A DNA stretch of 64,000 nt. Origin: Desmodus rotundus. Lineage: Eukaryota; Chordata; Mammalia; Chiroptera; Phyllostomidae. The first letter of the stretch is position 1. The number at the start of each line of letters is the position of its first letter. The notes beneath the pieces are model-generated. The model was given only the letters and a program-made list of their open reading frames with translations. It did no database searches and had not been told where the DNA came from. Shown in pieces: positions 1-30,330 of this stretch. The translations under genes were made by a program, and so were the position numbers. Where the stretch lies: assembly GCF_022682495.2 (NCBI RefSeq), contig NC_071391.1:13367680-13431679 (forward strand), given 5' to 3'.

Positions 1-299
1 TCCGTTGTAACTTTAAGTTTGCCTGATAAATTGATTTACTACTCTTTCCTCAAGAACCAAAGGCATTCCGGCCTTAAACAGCAGCAACTAATAACTCAGT
101 AAGCCAGCAAATAAGCAGCAGTTTTGTAGAATACGTACATTCCTCTTTCAGTGACCAGTGACAATGAAAAATAGTGACAAGCTTTATCACTTACCAAGTG
201 GTAAATTTACAAGGCTTAAATGGTTGGTGTTATTTTCTTAGTAACTGAATGTCAAATAATCAAAGGCAGTTTTTAATCCATGGGCTCTCAGTTGATTAA

Positions 300-5498
<5,199 letters not shown>

Positions 5499-5962
5499 AG
5501 CCGCCCCCTCCCAGCCCCCGCAGCTTTAGTTTACTAAACTAGAGTCCTCATAGTTTACAGGGGCCTCGGTGGGCCTGGCGTACACGAACTGGTCGTTTGC
5601 ATCCACCGTGGATCTGGGGAGGAGTCACGGCACAAGTGTTTGTACATACTCTGCTTCTCCATCAGCTCCTGCCCCTCTAGAAGACTGTCTGTGTATTAGC
5701 TTAGTGTACAGACTTGTAAACAGCTGCCCTCCGCTCAGCTCAGACTAGTTTCCATGCCCTTTTCTTTTTACTTGCTCATTTGTAAAGTTGTCTTAATCTT
5801 TCCTACCTTTTAACCATTAGGACCCCTTTAATAATAGTCTTCCTTTGAGTTTGTGAGCTCTTCTCCCTGTAGCCCTGAAGGGTCACTGTATTCTGTATGA
5901 ATGCATGGCATGATACAACTAATTTAAGAGTCTTTTATAAATAAAGTTTGCATTAACTGTAT
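5499..5962 (+). other. CKAP5: CKAP5 3' UTR
   Basis: It runs from the TGA to about 17 bases past an AATAAA signal. No repeat is visible. The exact cleavage site is inferred. Confidence 0.75.
5940..5945 (+). terminator. CKAP5: CKAP5 polyadenylation signal AATAAA
   Basis: A canonical AATAAA in an A/T-rich context, the only strong one in the 3' UTR, followed by a T/G-rich stretch. Confidence 0.85.
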
Positions 5963-7448
5963 ATGTCTCCCAAGATACTCCATGTCTGGGAGTGTTGGGA
6001 ACTTTCCTGTCACCTGTTCTAGGGACCAGCTGGGTACTCAGCCAGTCAGAGAAAGATTAAAACGGCTTGCCTGCTGAGCCCCACCCTGTCTCGGCTCAGG
6101 GCACTCTTCGCTCTTTGGGAACAGAAGGGGTTCACCTTTCCTGCCTTCCCCATGCAGCTCCTGGGGGGCAGAGAGATCTCATTCTTCCCTGTTCCGAGGT
6201 TGGACCATGGCTTCCCTCCCACCATCACTGTGGTTCCAAGGAGCTCGTAGGAGTCCTGCCTGGTTGCTGCCCAAATGCACAGGAGATTGTGCCCAGGGGC
6301 GGCTGGGCGACAGTGGTTCTCACACTGCGAGGGGGTTTGGGTTGCTAGACTAAAGGAGTGTGGGGGAGCTTCGGGGCTTCCTGCCTGGTGACTGGAGTCT
6401 CCCTGTGTCGCACCGACAGTTGCTTCCCACTCAATGGGAGTGAAGCCCCCAAAGGGAGTGGAGGAGTCACCGCTGGAGTAAACACACAGGGCCTCCCTCC
6501 AGAGGCGGAAACGCTCTTCAGTACCAAGAGGTTCTGGATTCAGATGGGAGATGTTTGGGCCAATCACCAAGTCTAAAGGAAGTTTTCTAGACTCGTTTTG
6601 TTCAAGAAATGAAAGGCTGATGGAAAATGAGTTCTTTCTTCATTCCTGTCTTTATTTTCAGGTGGCCCCTATGCTGCCTGCAGTGGAACGTGCCTGTCTC
6701 CCTTAGGATGGGAACGCGGGAGTAGGCGTTTGCTGAAGGGGAGGTGGAGGCGGAGTTCGCACCTTCGTAGAAGAGCATATTTAGAGAGTAGCTGTGCTGG
6801 GGTCTGGAATCCGCTAACTCGGAGAAGCAAAGTGCCCGAGCTCACAGTGCCGACGGCTGTGTTACAAGGGAGGCAGTCAGTGAGAGGTGCGCCCTTCTCA
6901 GAAGGCAGATTTGGGTATGATCATTCTTAGTCCCTCCTCCCTGCTGTCAAAGCTCTGGGGCTTCGAAGATCTGCGAGTTCACTGAATGCCCAGTTTTTAC
7001 TCTGCTTTCTGGACAACCAGAACCAATGAATGAGGTCAAGGAACTCGGTCCTACGTCTGTTCCCCAGCATATTGAAAATGGGAAGGGGGAAAAAGTGGGG
7101 AGCAAAGGTACCTACCCTAGGTCCCTTCACGCTTTCCCTCTGAGCTCAGGGGTGACCCTTCTCAACATAATCCTCCAGACAGTTACCAACCGATCAGCAT
7201 TTCACACCAGGTGAAACTCACTGTCACCCACACCTGTCGGGGGCTATAGTGCCCAGTTCCCCGAGTAACATGCACCCAACAGGAATAGCAGTATAGTATA
7301 TACAGACAGGTCAAGTGAGCTGAAAATATATAAGGATACAAGTGACCTAAATAACAAGTGAAATAACAGAATGCTTAAGAATATATCTCCCTTCTCATCC
7401 AGGAGTGGCACCAGCTCTGCCTGAGCAGCCTGTGAACAGCCCTGGCAG
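5963..7448. other. CKAP5-F2 tail-to-tail spacer
   Basis: The two genes converge, with polyadenylation signals about 1.5 kb apart. No exon or RNA gene is recognisable. A short LINE-like fragment lies at about 7295-7385; the rest looks like unique DNA. Confidence 0.6.
7295..7385 (+). mobile_element. Short LINE-1/HAL1-like fragment
   Basis: The stretch 'GATACAAGTGACCTAAATAA' with its flanks is a near copy of the segment around 9978-10030 inside the large LINE block of F2 intron 12. It is therefore likely a fragment of the same LINE family. Confidence 0.55.
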
Positions 7449-7451
7449 CGT

Positions 7452-7571
7452 GGAGGCTCACATTCACTTTTATTGAGAACTGTAGTTTTAGGAACAAACC
7501 ACAAAAACAATTCTTTCCCTGGATTGCTTCCTGTGATCTTACAGTGAGGAGCCCAGAATGGGGGTGGCCCC
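7452..7571 (-). other. F2: F2 3' UTR
   Basis: About 120 bases from the TAG stop to the region just past AATAAA. It is short, like the human F2 3' UTR (about 97 bases), and starts with the conserved GGGGGCCAC block. Confidence 0.8.
7469..7474 (-). terminator. F2: F2 polyadenylation signal AATAAA
   Basis: On the minus strand it reads AATAAAAGTGA, the same signal and following bases as human F2. Cleavage is expected about 15-20 bases further on (near 7455). Confidence 0.88.
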
Positions 7572-21846
<14,275 letters not shown>

Positions 21847-21910
21847 AGTGTGGGGCTCCGGGGACTCTGTGGCTCGTCCTGACCCTCTGGGTTAATGTTA
21901 AACCAGTGTG
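21847..21910 (-). promoter_or_regulatory. F2: F2 5' UTR and proximal promoter with HNF1-like site
   Basis: GTTAATGTTAAAC at 21891-21903 matches 11 of 13 positions of the HNF1 palindrome GTTAATNATTAAC, 45 bases upstream of the F2 ATG. No TATA box is placed here. The transcription start is not known from sequence alone. Confidence 0.4.
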
Positions 21911-22139
21911 AAGAAATCAGCTGAGAGGAAGAGGTCAGCGGGTCAGGGCCCTGAGGACAAGTGAATAGATAGTCCACCCCACCATCAGGGGGCACGGGTC
22001 TTCCTGGGGCCAGGGATGGCTGGTCTGGGAGGGAGTCACAGAAGAAAGACCAGGGTAACCACGGTCATCCAGCCCCTCCTTCCCTGAGACAGGGGCCACG
22101 TCGGGCCAGCAGGGTCACAAGGTCGCCCAAGGCTCTTTC

Positions 22140-22285
22140 CAATCCTAACATGTGATGGTCGCTTTAACCTGTGTGCCTCAGTTTCCTCATCTGTACAACG
22201 GGAATAGTACTTTGATGTGAGGACTACAGCAGGTTATGAATGGGAGTCCCATGAACTAGAGTAAGTACTTAACCATCAGTAGGAG
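22140..22285 (+). mobile_element. MIR SINE
   Basis: 'TGTGCCTCAGTTTCCTCATC' then 'TGTACAACGGGAATAGTACT' is the MIR core. Confidence 0.8.
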
Positions 22286-22744
22286 GATGGATGTAAACCA
22301 GTGGGAGCTTTGCGCAAGCACAACACACAGACAGAAGGAGACACAGGCATGGAGAGATGAGTGCTGCCCCCCTTGCCCCAGGACACACCGGGGGCAGGAA
22401 GGCCAGCACTGCCCCAGCCTCTCGGCCAACAATGGAGGGTGGGTCCCCTCTTGCCCATCTGGGAAGCTGTGGAGGTACATTTGTGTACAGCTGTTGCCTA
22501 GAAGGTGGAGCCAGAGCCAGGGCCTGGGCCTCTTGGGCCTCTGCTCTACTTCCTCTCACCTCCCAGGACCTGCTGCCCTGCTGGGAACAGGGGCCAGCCC
22601 AAATCCCTGGGTCCCCAGGGGCAGGGCCCCCCCTCTCCCTGCCTGTCTGTCTGTCCTCTGGGCCAGACTAGAGCACCTGCTGGCTCTACACAGCCCCTTG
22701 CCCAGCCCTTCTCCCCTCCCTCCCCCATTTCCTGTTTGTAGTAT

Positions 22745-22800
22745 GCAAGGTAAATATTAGTCCTGGGTCTAATTAGGACAGAGGGACAAAGAGCAGAAAC
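22745..22800. promoter_or_regulatory. F2: Candidate F2 distal liver enhancer
   Basis: A FOXA-type GTAAATA at 22750-22756 and an HNF4-type direct repeat GGGACAAAGAGCA at 22783-22795 lie about 0.9 kb upstream of the ATG. A liver enhancer is known about 0.9 kb upstream of human F2. Role is inferred from position and motifs only. Confidence 0.45.
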
Positions 22801-23029
22801 ACAGGGAGCACAGGTTCTGGCCTCGCCCTCCTTGGGGCCTGGCTGGCTAGGGACGGGACTGCAGTCACGTACCTGCGCGCTGTCTGGGAAGATGACGGGG
22901 AGGGGCCCGTGGAGAGCAGGGAAGGGAGAGGATTGACAGAGAACTGGGGCCCAGGACTCCCACAAGTCCGCGTAATTCCTGGGTGGCCCAGTTCCTACAT
23001 TTATATTTCTATAAATTTATATTTCTAGT

Positions 23030-23760
23030 ATATGTTCCTATTTCTCTCTCCATATATATAAGTATACACACACATATGCACACACACACACACATATATG
23101 CTTAAATTGAGGTTTAACCTATATGCAGTAAAGCGAAAACAAACCGTAAGTGTTTAACTCAAGTCGTTATCCATACACCCTGGAACCACCTCCAGATCAA
23201 GGGAAAGAACAGTCCCGGCCCCCACATGGCTCCTTTGTGTCCTCCCTGAGATTAACCCACATCACCACAGATCAGTTTTGTCGCCCTTTGAACTCACCTA
23301 AGTGGCAACGTGCAGCAGCATTTACCTGGTCGTGTCTGCCTTCTCGCACCCGGTACGTTTCTGAGATTCATCCGCGCTGTGTGACTGCAGTCGTTCCTTT
23401 TAAAGCTGCACGAATATAGCATTTTACTGATCCATTCACCTGTTGATGGGCATTTGTACTAGCTTCCAGTTGTTGGCTCTTATGAATAACACTATGAATA
23501 TTTGTGTACAAGTCTTGTTTCTGTTGGGCACAGGCCCCGCGTGGGGTTGCTGGGTCATAAGACAGGCGTACGATTTGCTTGCATCGCTGTGACTAGTTTC
23601 ACTGCGTGGCCGCACCGGTTCCCAGGGTCTGGCCGTCCCAGCTGCTCAGACCCTGGTCAGCACTTTGTGTTGCCCACCCACTCACAGTTGGGGCTGGAGG
23701 TGTCTCATCGTGGTTTTAATTTGCATCCCTGCTTTTAGTGACCCCGAGTCTACCCTTTCT
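23030..23760 (-). mobile_element. Old LINE-1 3' region
   Basis: Read on the plus strand it has 'TGATCCATTCACCTGTTGAT' near 23429, 'TATTTGTGTACAAGTCTTGT' near 23499 and 'GTGGTTTTAATTTGCATCCC' near 23710, which is the complement of an L1M-type 3' end. Confidence 0.75.
23071..23095 (+). repeat. (CA)n/(TA)n microsatellite
   Basis: Short imperfect CA tract within the LINE remnant. Confidence 0.85.
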
Positions 23761-25061
23761 CCTTTCTTCGTGGGGTGGGGAAAAGATCTCATCTCGCTGA
23801 CTTCTCTCGAAGCCCCACACCGAGCAGGGGAGGGGCAGAGTGGCTCAATGGAAGAGAGGTGTGGTTTCGCCCTTCCACCCGGTGGCAGGTGGCCGTCCCT
23901 TTTCTAAGGGCCAGGCTGAGCCAGTGCCCAGTGACACAAGGGAATAGTTGGACACCACCACAAGGACTGAGGGACATTCGACAGGACCAACGACCCCCGT
24001 TTCATGATAAGTCCAGGCCATGGACACACACTGGTGGGCGAGGGAGGCTGCCGGGACGATGGAAGCCGGAGAGGGACCTGACGACCAGCTGCACAGAGGG
24101 AACCGATGCACTGTGGCTGGCTTAGACTTTTGAAAAAATCCATTCTAAAAAGACAAGAAAACTTAAATGTAGATTAAGGGTTTTTTAATAATGAAAAAGT
24201 CTTTGTTAACTTAGAATTCTACAACACATGGTTGCACTTTTGAAGCCTCACGCGTCACAGCTCAGGCCAAAGGGTTTACAACAAACAGACCGCACATGCA
24301 TGGCAAGAGTTAAGTGGGTTCTGGTCCCACGGCCTCCGCCTTTTCCTGGAAGAGCCGGATACCACACCTGCGCCCTCTGCTCTGCGGAGGGCTGCGGGCA
24401 ACATCCACTCTGTGCGTGGCTCTGGGAGGACCCAAGAGTCCTGCCAGGCTGGGGTGGCACCACCATCAGTGCAGGGCTCCAACAGACCCAGCACGCCCTT
24501 GGTCTTCGGGGTCTGATACAAGTCCCCCTGCCTCCGGGGACCGTTCTCGGGACTCTCCGGGCCCAGTGGGCATGCTGCCCCTGAGTGTGCCCCTCCTGCT
24601 TTCCCCGCAAGCGCACGCCTGCACACCGAGAGCAGACCAAGCCCCTCTGCCAGCAAGGGCGCCGTGAGGGGCTGTATTTCTGCCTAACAGGTTGGCATCA
24701 AACAAAATCAGTAAGACCAACCCTATGCTGTACGCAAAACTCCATAATCACTGAAAACAGTAACACTATGTTCCAATACATACAGAGGATTTCAGAGACG
24801 GAAGAAAGTCCAGATATTATTCCATCCAGACATTTTGAAGCCTCCGGCTCTGTACATGCACTACAGGGTGGCCTTGTCTTTTAGGGTATTTTTTTTTAAT
24901 TCTCAAAACTGTAAATTTACCCTAAGACAAAAATAGTGTTTTTCCCTTTCGGCTGAAATTATCTCTCTTTTGATGGTTAATTAAGTTTTTGTCAATCTGA
25001 TCAGCAGTTTCCCATTTTGATTTAAAAATATGAGTAAGTCCATTTCCACTTAATAGAAACC
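23761..25061. other. Intergenic DNA, partly 3'-UTR-like on the minus strand
   Basis: 24120-24960 has an unusual mix: A/T-rich ends and a G/C-rich middle. Read on the minus strand its end (TTCATTATTAAAAAACC near 24180) resembles a 3' UTR end. No coding frame is convincing. It may be a decayed retrocopy or unique DNA. Confidence 0.3.
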
Positions 25062-25266
25062 TTTTATTTATTTATTTTTTAGAGAGAGGGGAAGGGAGGA
25101 AAAGAGGGAGAGAAACATCAGTGTGTGAGAGATACATTGATCAGCTGCCTCTCACACGCCCCCAGCTGGCCCTCAACCCAGGCATGTGCCCTGACCGGGA
25201 ATTGAACTGGCAACCTTTTGGTCTGTGGAACAATGCCCAATCAACTGAGCCACCCCAGTCAGGGCA
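25062..25266 (-). mobile_element. VES SINE
   Basis: Reverse copy: TTTATTTATTTATTTTTTAG tail on the left, GAGAGAAACATCAGTGTGTG body, and head complement CACCCCAGTCAGGGC on the right. Confidence 0.88.
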
Positions 25267-25669
25267 GAAAACTGTTAAAAGATGGGATCCAGAGAAGAAA
25301 AAAATTAGCAGGGTTCCATGGTGGAGCTGCGATTGGAAACCGTGGACTGAGCCAGTTCCCCCAGGGCCCTGTGAGGAGTGGAGGGCTCTGAGCGGGGAAG
25401 CTAAATGGTCAAGGTTGTACACAGAGTTGGTGGTAAAGTCTGGACTAACATCCAGACTCCTGCCTTAGGCCATCTCTCCTCCTCACATGACCTTTGTCCT
25501 GACTTTCTGGTAGAGTACAGCCTCCCTGTACTGTGAAGTATACTCAGAGGACACGCCCCCGAGTACAAAACCATTGTGAGTGATGTCGGCCTGCTTGAAG
25601 CCAGCAGTACCTATAGGAACCATGGAAGTACCTTAATCTCGCTTGTCTTTCAGTTTAGGAGGGCCAGTT

Positions 25670-25875
25670 ACAATACTATTAACAGCCAGCTACAATTTAC
25701 CAATTGCTCACCATGTGCCAGGTACACAGTACTAGGGAGGTAGGTGCGTATTTATGCCCACTTTATGGATTCAAAAACTGAGGCACAGAGAAGCTAAGTA
25801 ACTTGCCTGAGTTTATGCAGCTAGTCAAGGGCAGAGCCATGATCCACATGTGAACCTGTCTGTAGATGGAGCTCT
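25670..25875 (-). mobile_element. MIR SINE
   Basis: 'CTCACCATGTGCCAGGTACA', 'AAAACTGAGGCACAGAGAAG' and 'GTAACTTGCCTGAGTTTATG' follow the MIR complement. Confidence 0.82.
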
Positions 25876-25969
25876 TTAACAGTCTATGCCTTGCATTGTC
25901 AAAAGTCCCTAAATGTGGTTTAGATTTTATTCTAAGATTTTCTTAATAAATATTAAAGTTGCAAATCAG

Positions 25970-26402
25970 CCCCTAAGTTCATTGCAACATTATTTACAAT
26001 GTTGCACCAACCCAACTTTCCACCAATAGATGAGTGGATAAGGAAGATGTGGTACATATATTACAACGGAATACTACTCAGCCATAAAAAGAATGAAATC
26101 TTACCATTTGCAACATGGATGGACCTGGAGAGTTGTATGCTGAGTGAAATAAGTCAGACAGAGAAAGTGAAATCCATGGGATTTCACTTATATGTGGAAT
26201 GTAAAGAACAAACTACATGAATGAACAAAGTAAATGCACAAACAAAATAGAAACAGACTCACAGATACAGAGAACAAACTAGGGATTGCAGGATGGGTGG
26301 GAAGGCGAAGGGACTGAGAAGTGCAGGTAGGTGGTGGCTCCAAAGCAGTCACGGGGATGCAAGGCACAGCACAGGAGCAGTCAGTGATACTGTAATGACT
26401 GC
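25970..26402 (+). mobile_element. LINE-1 3' end, left part
   Basis: 'AATACTACTCAGCCATAAAA', 'GCAACATGGATGGACCTGGA' and 'AAATAAGTCAGACAGAGAAA' are hallmark L1MA-type 3' text. The element is interrupted by an LTR and resumes at 27253. Confidence 0.9.
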
Positions 26403-27252
26403 GTGTTGACGCGGTCACCGGCCTGCAGTGTCTGCATGCAGCGTTGTGGCTGAGATGAGACAAATTCACACAGACTACCAAGTCCTGTGGAGGAAAAGGG
26501 ACAGCACGGCCACTCTGTCAAGAGGAGAGTGCCCAGACCTTTGCCTTGACAGGCTTTTATTGGCTTAATTTGAATAGGAATACAGGGCGTGTATGGAAAG
26601 ATCATCAATCATTGTCAGACAGTAATAATCAGATAGATAACATTCAAAGAACTATGAGGGCCTATTTAGAGTCAGATGGCTAAAGGGCTATAAAACTTTG
26701 GGGAAACAAGCTCATTTCAGGCTTGGACCCTTATCATTTAAATTGAGGGTATTAGCAAAGTAGGTTTCATGGGATTTTATTAGCAAAGTAGGTTTCATAG
26801 CATTTTTTTCTTAGGCCTGATCACCCCAGGGAACCCGCCCTTTCCACACAGGGCCACACCCACCTCCAGCATTGTTTCAGGTTTAGGTCAGCAGGGGAAG
26901 TAAGGCAGCCAAGAGATTAGGAGACTTCTTGCAGACAGAATGAAGACTCAGGCTATGTCAAAGCCTAGGGAAGAGGGTCCATCTCCCCCTTTCTCCATAG
27001 CCCCCCAAGTCCTTCCCTGAGGGCCCTCTTGTGACCGTGCCTTAGGTCATCCCTCCCTTGAGGAATCTTACACGTCATTGGCTAACCGGTCATGCACTGG
27101 GGGCCAGGCAGAGTGCAGTAAAGTGGGCAGAGGTGGTGCTCCTGCCAGGGAGATAAGCTTTGTCTCCTTAGTGGCTTAGGGTCTCAAGGTCTCTCACTCA
27201 GCCTTAGCCATGGGGGGGTTACAGCTTCTGAAACCAGGCAGGGCGGTTCCCA
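26403..27252 (-). mobile_element. Solo retroviral LTR nested in the L1
   Basis: About 850 bases bounded by TGTT...AACA on the plus strand. On the minus strand it starts TGTTGGGAACCGCCCTG, has an AATAAA in 'GCCAATAAAAGCC' near 26550 and ends GTCAACA, an LTR layout. The L1 3' end continues on both sides, so the LTR inserted later. No internal viral genes are present. The flanking duplication is not clear beyond GCG. Confidence 0.7.
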
Positions 27253-27378
27253 ACAGCGTGTGGTGCCAGGGGGCGATGGAGTTATCTGGGGGAAGCACTT
27301 TGTAAATTATAAATTGTCTAACCCCCATGCTGTACACCTGAAACTAATATGAAATGTAAACTGTAATTAAAAAAAATA
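27253..27378 (+). mobile_element. LINE-1 3' end, right part
   Basis: 'GGGGGAAGCACTTTGTAAAT', 'GTACACCTGAAACTAATATG' and an AATTAAAAAAAATAAA tail complete the L1 3' terminus. Confidence 0.9.
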
Positions 27379-27734
27379 AAGTTGCAAATCAGGACAAAAG
27401 ATCCTTTTTGTGCACCTTGCTAACGTTTGGTTCAGCAGGTACAGACACTGCCTGGCTAAACCTGCATCCATGAAAAGACGCTCAGCGATGTTTTCGTAGG
27501 ACTTTGGCCCTGTGCAGGAAGCAGCACTCAAATTCGGCACTACAAACACCTAATGGTCGAAAGTGACTGTATCAGGGGATGGAGGAAAGTAGGAAGAAGG
27601 AATAAGGAACTTTTGACATTGCGATGACAAAGAACTATTTTGAAATCAGGAGGAAAATATTTTCTCAATTGGTGAAAACCATTCCAGTGACCCACCTTTC
27701 CAGGACAGTCACCGCGTTGTGCTTTAGCCGGGAG

Positions 27735-27870
27735 AGCACTGCATTAGGAGTCAGAACACCCGGGCCTGCCCTGGTTCTGCCGCAGACCAGTCTCGTGCCT
27801 TGGCCAGTGCCTTTCCTCTGTTTTCCCATCTCAACAAGAGCTGGAACAATGCTCTGATGCCCATTCTCAA
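27735..27870 (+). mobile_element. MIR SINE
   Basis: 'GAGAGCACTGCATTAGGAGT' and 'GTGCCTTGGCCAGTGCCTTT' follow the MIR 5' half and core. 27871-28885 shows nothing further I can name with confidence. Confidence 0.65.
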
Positions 27871-28889
27871 CTTCAGTCATGGGTGAAGGCAGAGCAGTCT
27901 CCCGAACCAGGTGCCCTCGAATTTGTTGGCTTTGATCTGACCCTGCTTCCACTGAGAGAGTGTGGGGGGCGTGTGGCCAGGGATGTCCCAGCTTTGGGCC
28001 TGAGGATGGTTGTGGAATGCTAACAGGCCTCCCCAGCAGCCCCAAAGCATCCCTGCTTTGCTGCACAGTTCAACCTCAGGTTTTAATGAATACATCCCCA
28101 GGATACCTAACAGCACTGGGCGTGCAGTCCCGAGTCAAAATGACACTGCCTGAAACAGGAACTGGAAAAGATAAGGACCTGCAGAGCCTCACGCGGCCTC
28201 CAAGAAGCGGGCATGGCTGACTAAAAACATTAGCAACTATTTTTCAGGCTATGGCATGGCTTTCCTCTCCACAGATCATGATTTCCTGCTGTCCTCCTTC
28301 CCTTGGAAAATTTCAGAGTTATGCTTTGCCAAGAACTAATTCAGAACGGGTGGGCGGCTGGGTTAATGTCAGTAGCAAAGTGGGAGACGTGGGGCTGCTT
28401 ATGACATTGTGAGGAGGTGCCAGGAGGCTGGAGAACATGCCACGTTTCAATCCCGGCCCTGCCGTTCACTGGTGAAGGGGCTCAGAACAGGGCCTATCCG
28501 AGACGTCCCACACTGGCACGTGGGTTCTTTTGAGCTGAAGGTAACTGAGACCCTGTAAGCGCATTAGAAACTTTTACCTCTCGTTTAAAGAATTTAGATG
28601 TGAAGCCTGGTCCATCAGAGTTATAAGCAGTAGCAACTTTTAATGACCTATCTATGTGGCAGAGCAAACGTCTAATTACTGAACGTGTTATCATCCTGCA
28701 AATGACCTTCATCTCCTCTGAAGCCTCAGGACGTCGTACTCCATTCTGTGGCTCAGGATGCCGTACATACCTCATCTTTCCTGTCTCTGACTCCTCATGT
28801 ATGTGGGGTCTCTGACGCTCTCATTATGTGGGGCTCCTGTACACACGTAATTATATTGGGTGATTTTCTCGTTAACCTCCCATGTTGAT

Positions 28890-29040
28890 TTATTAGAAGG
28901 GTAAGAACCTAGGATGGTAGAGGAAAAATTCTTCCGCCCCAACACTGATTGTGTGGTCTCAGCCAGTTACTTCCTGGCTCTGATACTTGGAGTTCTCATC
29001 TGTGAAACAAGGATCACACCTATTTTGTAGGACAGAAGGA
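28890..29040 (+). mobile_element. MIR SINE
   Basis: 'GCCAGTTACTTCCTGGCTCT' and 'CTCATCTGTGAAACAAGGAT' mark a diverged MIR. Confidence 0.65.
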
Positions 29041-29059
29041 TGCAAGAATTTATGTTCTT

Positions 29060-30140
29060 CCTGTCTCTCTTGCCTCCCACTCCTCAAAGCAATAATCCAA
29101 TCTGGCTTCCAACTGCTCTCTCAGCTCCCCAGTGACTTCCACAAATTTCAACCCTCTCAACAGCAAGAGACACTGTTGTCACTTCTTCCTTGTTGAGACT
29201 GAGACACTCTTCCATCAGCTTCTGCCACACACTCTGCAGGTGGTTCTGTTTCGCTGGACACTGAGTTTGTCTCCTCTGAGGAGCCTTCCTCCTCCCATTC
29301 ACTCTCCCTGCCCCCAGAGCTCTGATGACCTTGTTGCAGTGTCTCCCCGACTCCTCCTCTATGCCAGGCATTTCTCCCCAGGTTGTGCCTACTTCCAACT
29401 GCTCACTTACCATCTCTCCTGCAGGCACATCAACCCATCCCAATCCAAAATTAGAACTGTCCCACACCCACCCTGGTGCCATGTAACTCACCAAAAGTCA
29501 AAAAGCAGATCTCTCCCCCTCTCAGCCTTTGACCCCTGTCACCCACCCCCCCAGAACATATCCTCCCTCCCATGCACAGTACCGGCCCTGCTCACGCCCC
29601 GCTATTAGAGGCCTTTCCTGACCATCCTCTGCAAAACCACACCCACACTTTAACTTCTCCCCTGCATTTACCCGTCTGACGTGTGTGTTTATTGTCTTCC
29701 CACACTAGAATGTAACATAATTTCTAGCAGAAATTATATTGCTGCTAGATCCCTAACAACTTACAGGAAGTGCTCAAGAAACACTTGTTGGATGAGTGAC
29801 CCTGTTTCTCTGCATTTTCATGGTGACCATCCCACTCACGCTGCCTCAGCAGCCTGCTGATTTCCCCACATTGGATCTCCCCCGCCCACCTTCTCCAGGG
29901 GTCTCTTCACACAGACTCGATCCGGCCGTTCCCCTGTTCAAAACCCTTACAGGAGTTCCTAGGTGTTCTGAGAATAAAGTCCAAACTCCTGAGGCGAGCT
30001 GGCTGCACCCCCTCCCCTCTCTTTGCTCCGGTGGTGCTGGTCTTTCTTGGTTGCTCGCTCCTCCGGGCTCTCATCACGGGGCTTTTTCACGTGCAGCCCC
30101 TCACACCCCACCGGTGCCTCCTCATCCATCGGGGTGCAGC
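29060..30140 (+). mobile_element. Old LINE block (L2-like, possibly more than one copy)
   Basis: 'TTGTTGGATGAGTGA' near 29785, 'GTTTATTGTCTTCCCACACT' near 29687 and 'AAAACCCTTACAGGAGTTCC' near 29940 are L2-type text. The left half (29060-29500) is LINE-like, family not assigned. Confidence 0.6.
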
Positions 30141-30149
30141 TGAGATGAA

Positions 30150-30330
30150 GAGCCCCATTCCAGCGCTAGACTATGTGGGTTTGAGCCTCAGCTCTGCCTC
30201 CTAATAGCTTTGTTCCCCTGGGTAGGACAAAGATCTTTGTTCCTCGGTTTCCTCAACTGTGAAAGAATAACGCAACCAGCTACTTTACAGGGTAGCTACA
30301 AGGGTTATATAAATAAACTCACTTACTGGC
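30150..30330 (+). mobile_element. MIR SINE
   Basis: 'TGGGTTTGAGCCTCAGCTCT' then 'TCGGTTTCCTCAACTGTGAA' is MIR. 30331-31127, up to the ZNF408 3' end, shows nothing I can name. Confidence 0.75.

Noticed and set aside
26403..27252. A full endogenous retrovirus
   Set aside because: Only LTR-like sequence is present; there is no gag, pol or env coding region.
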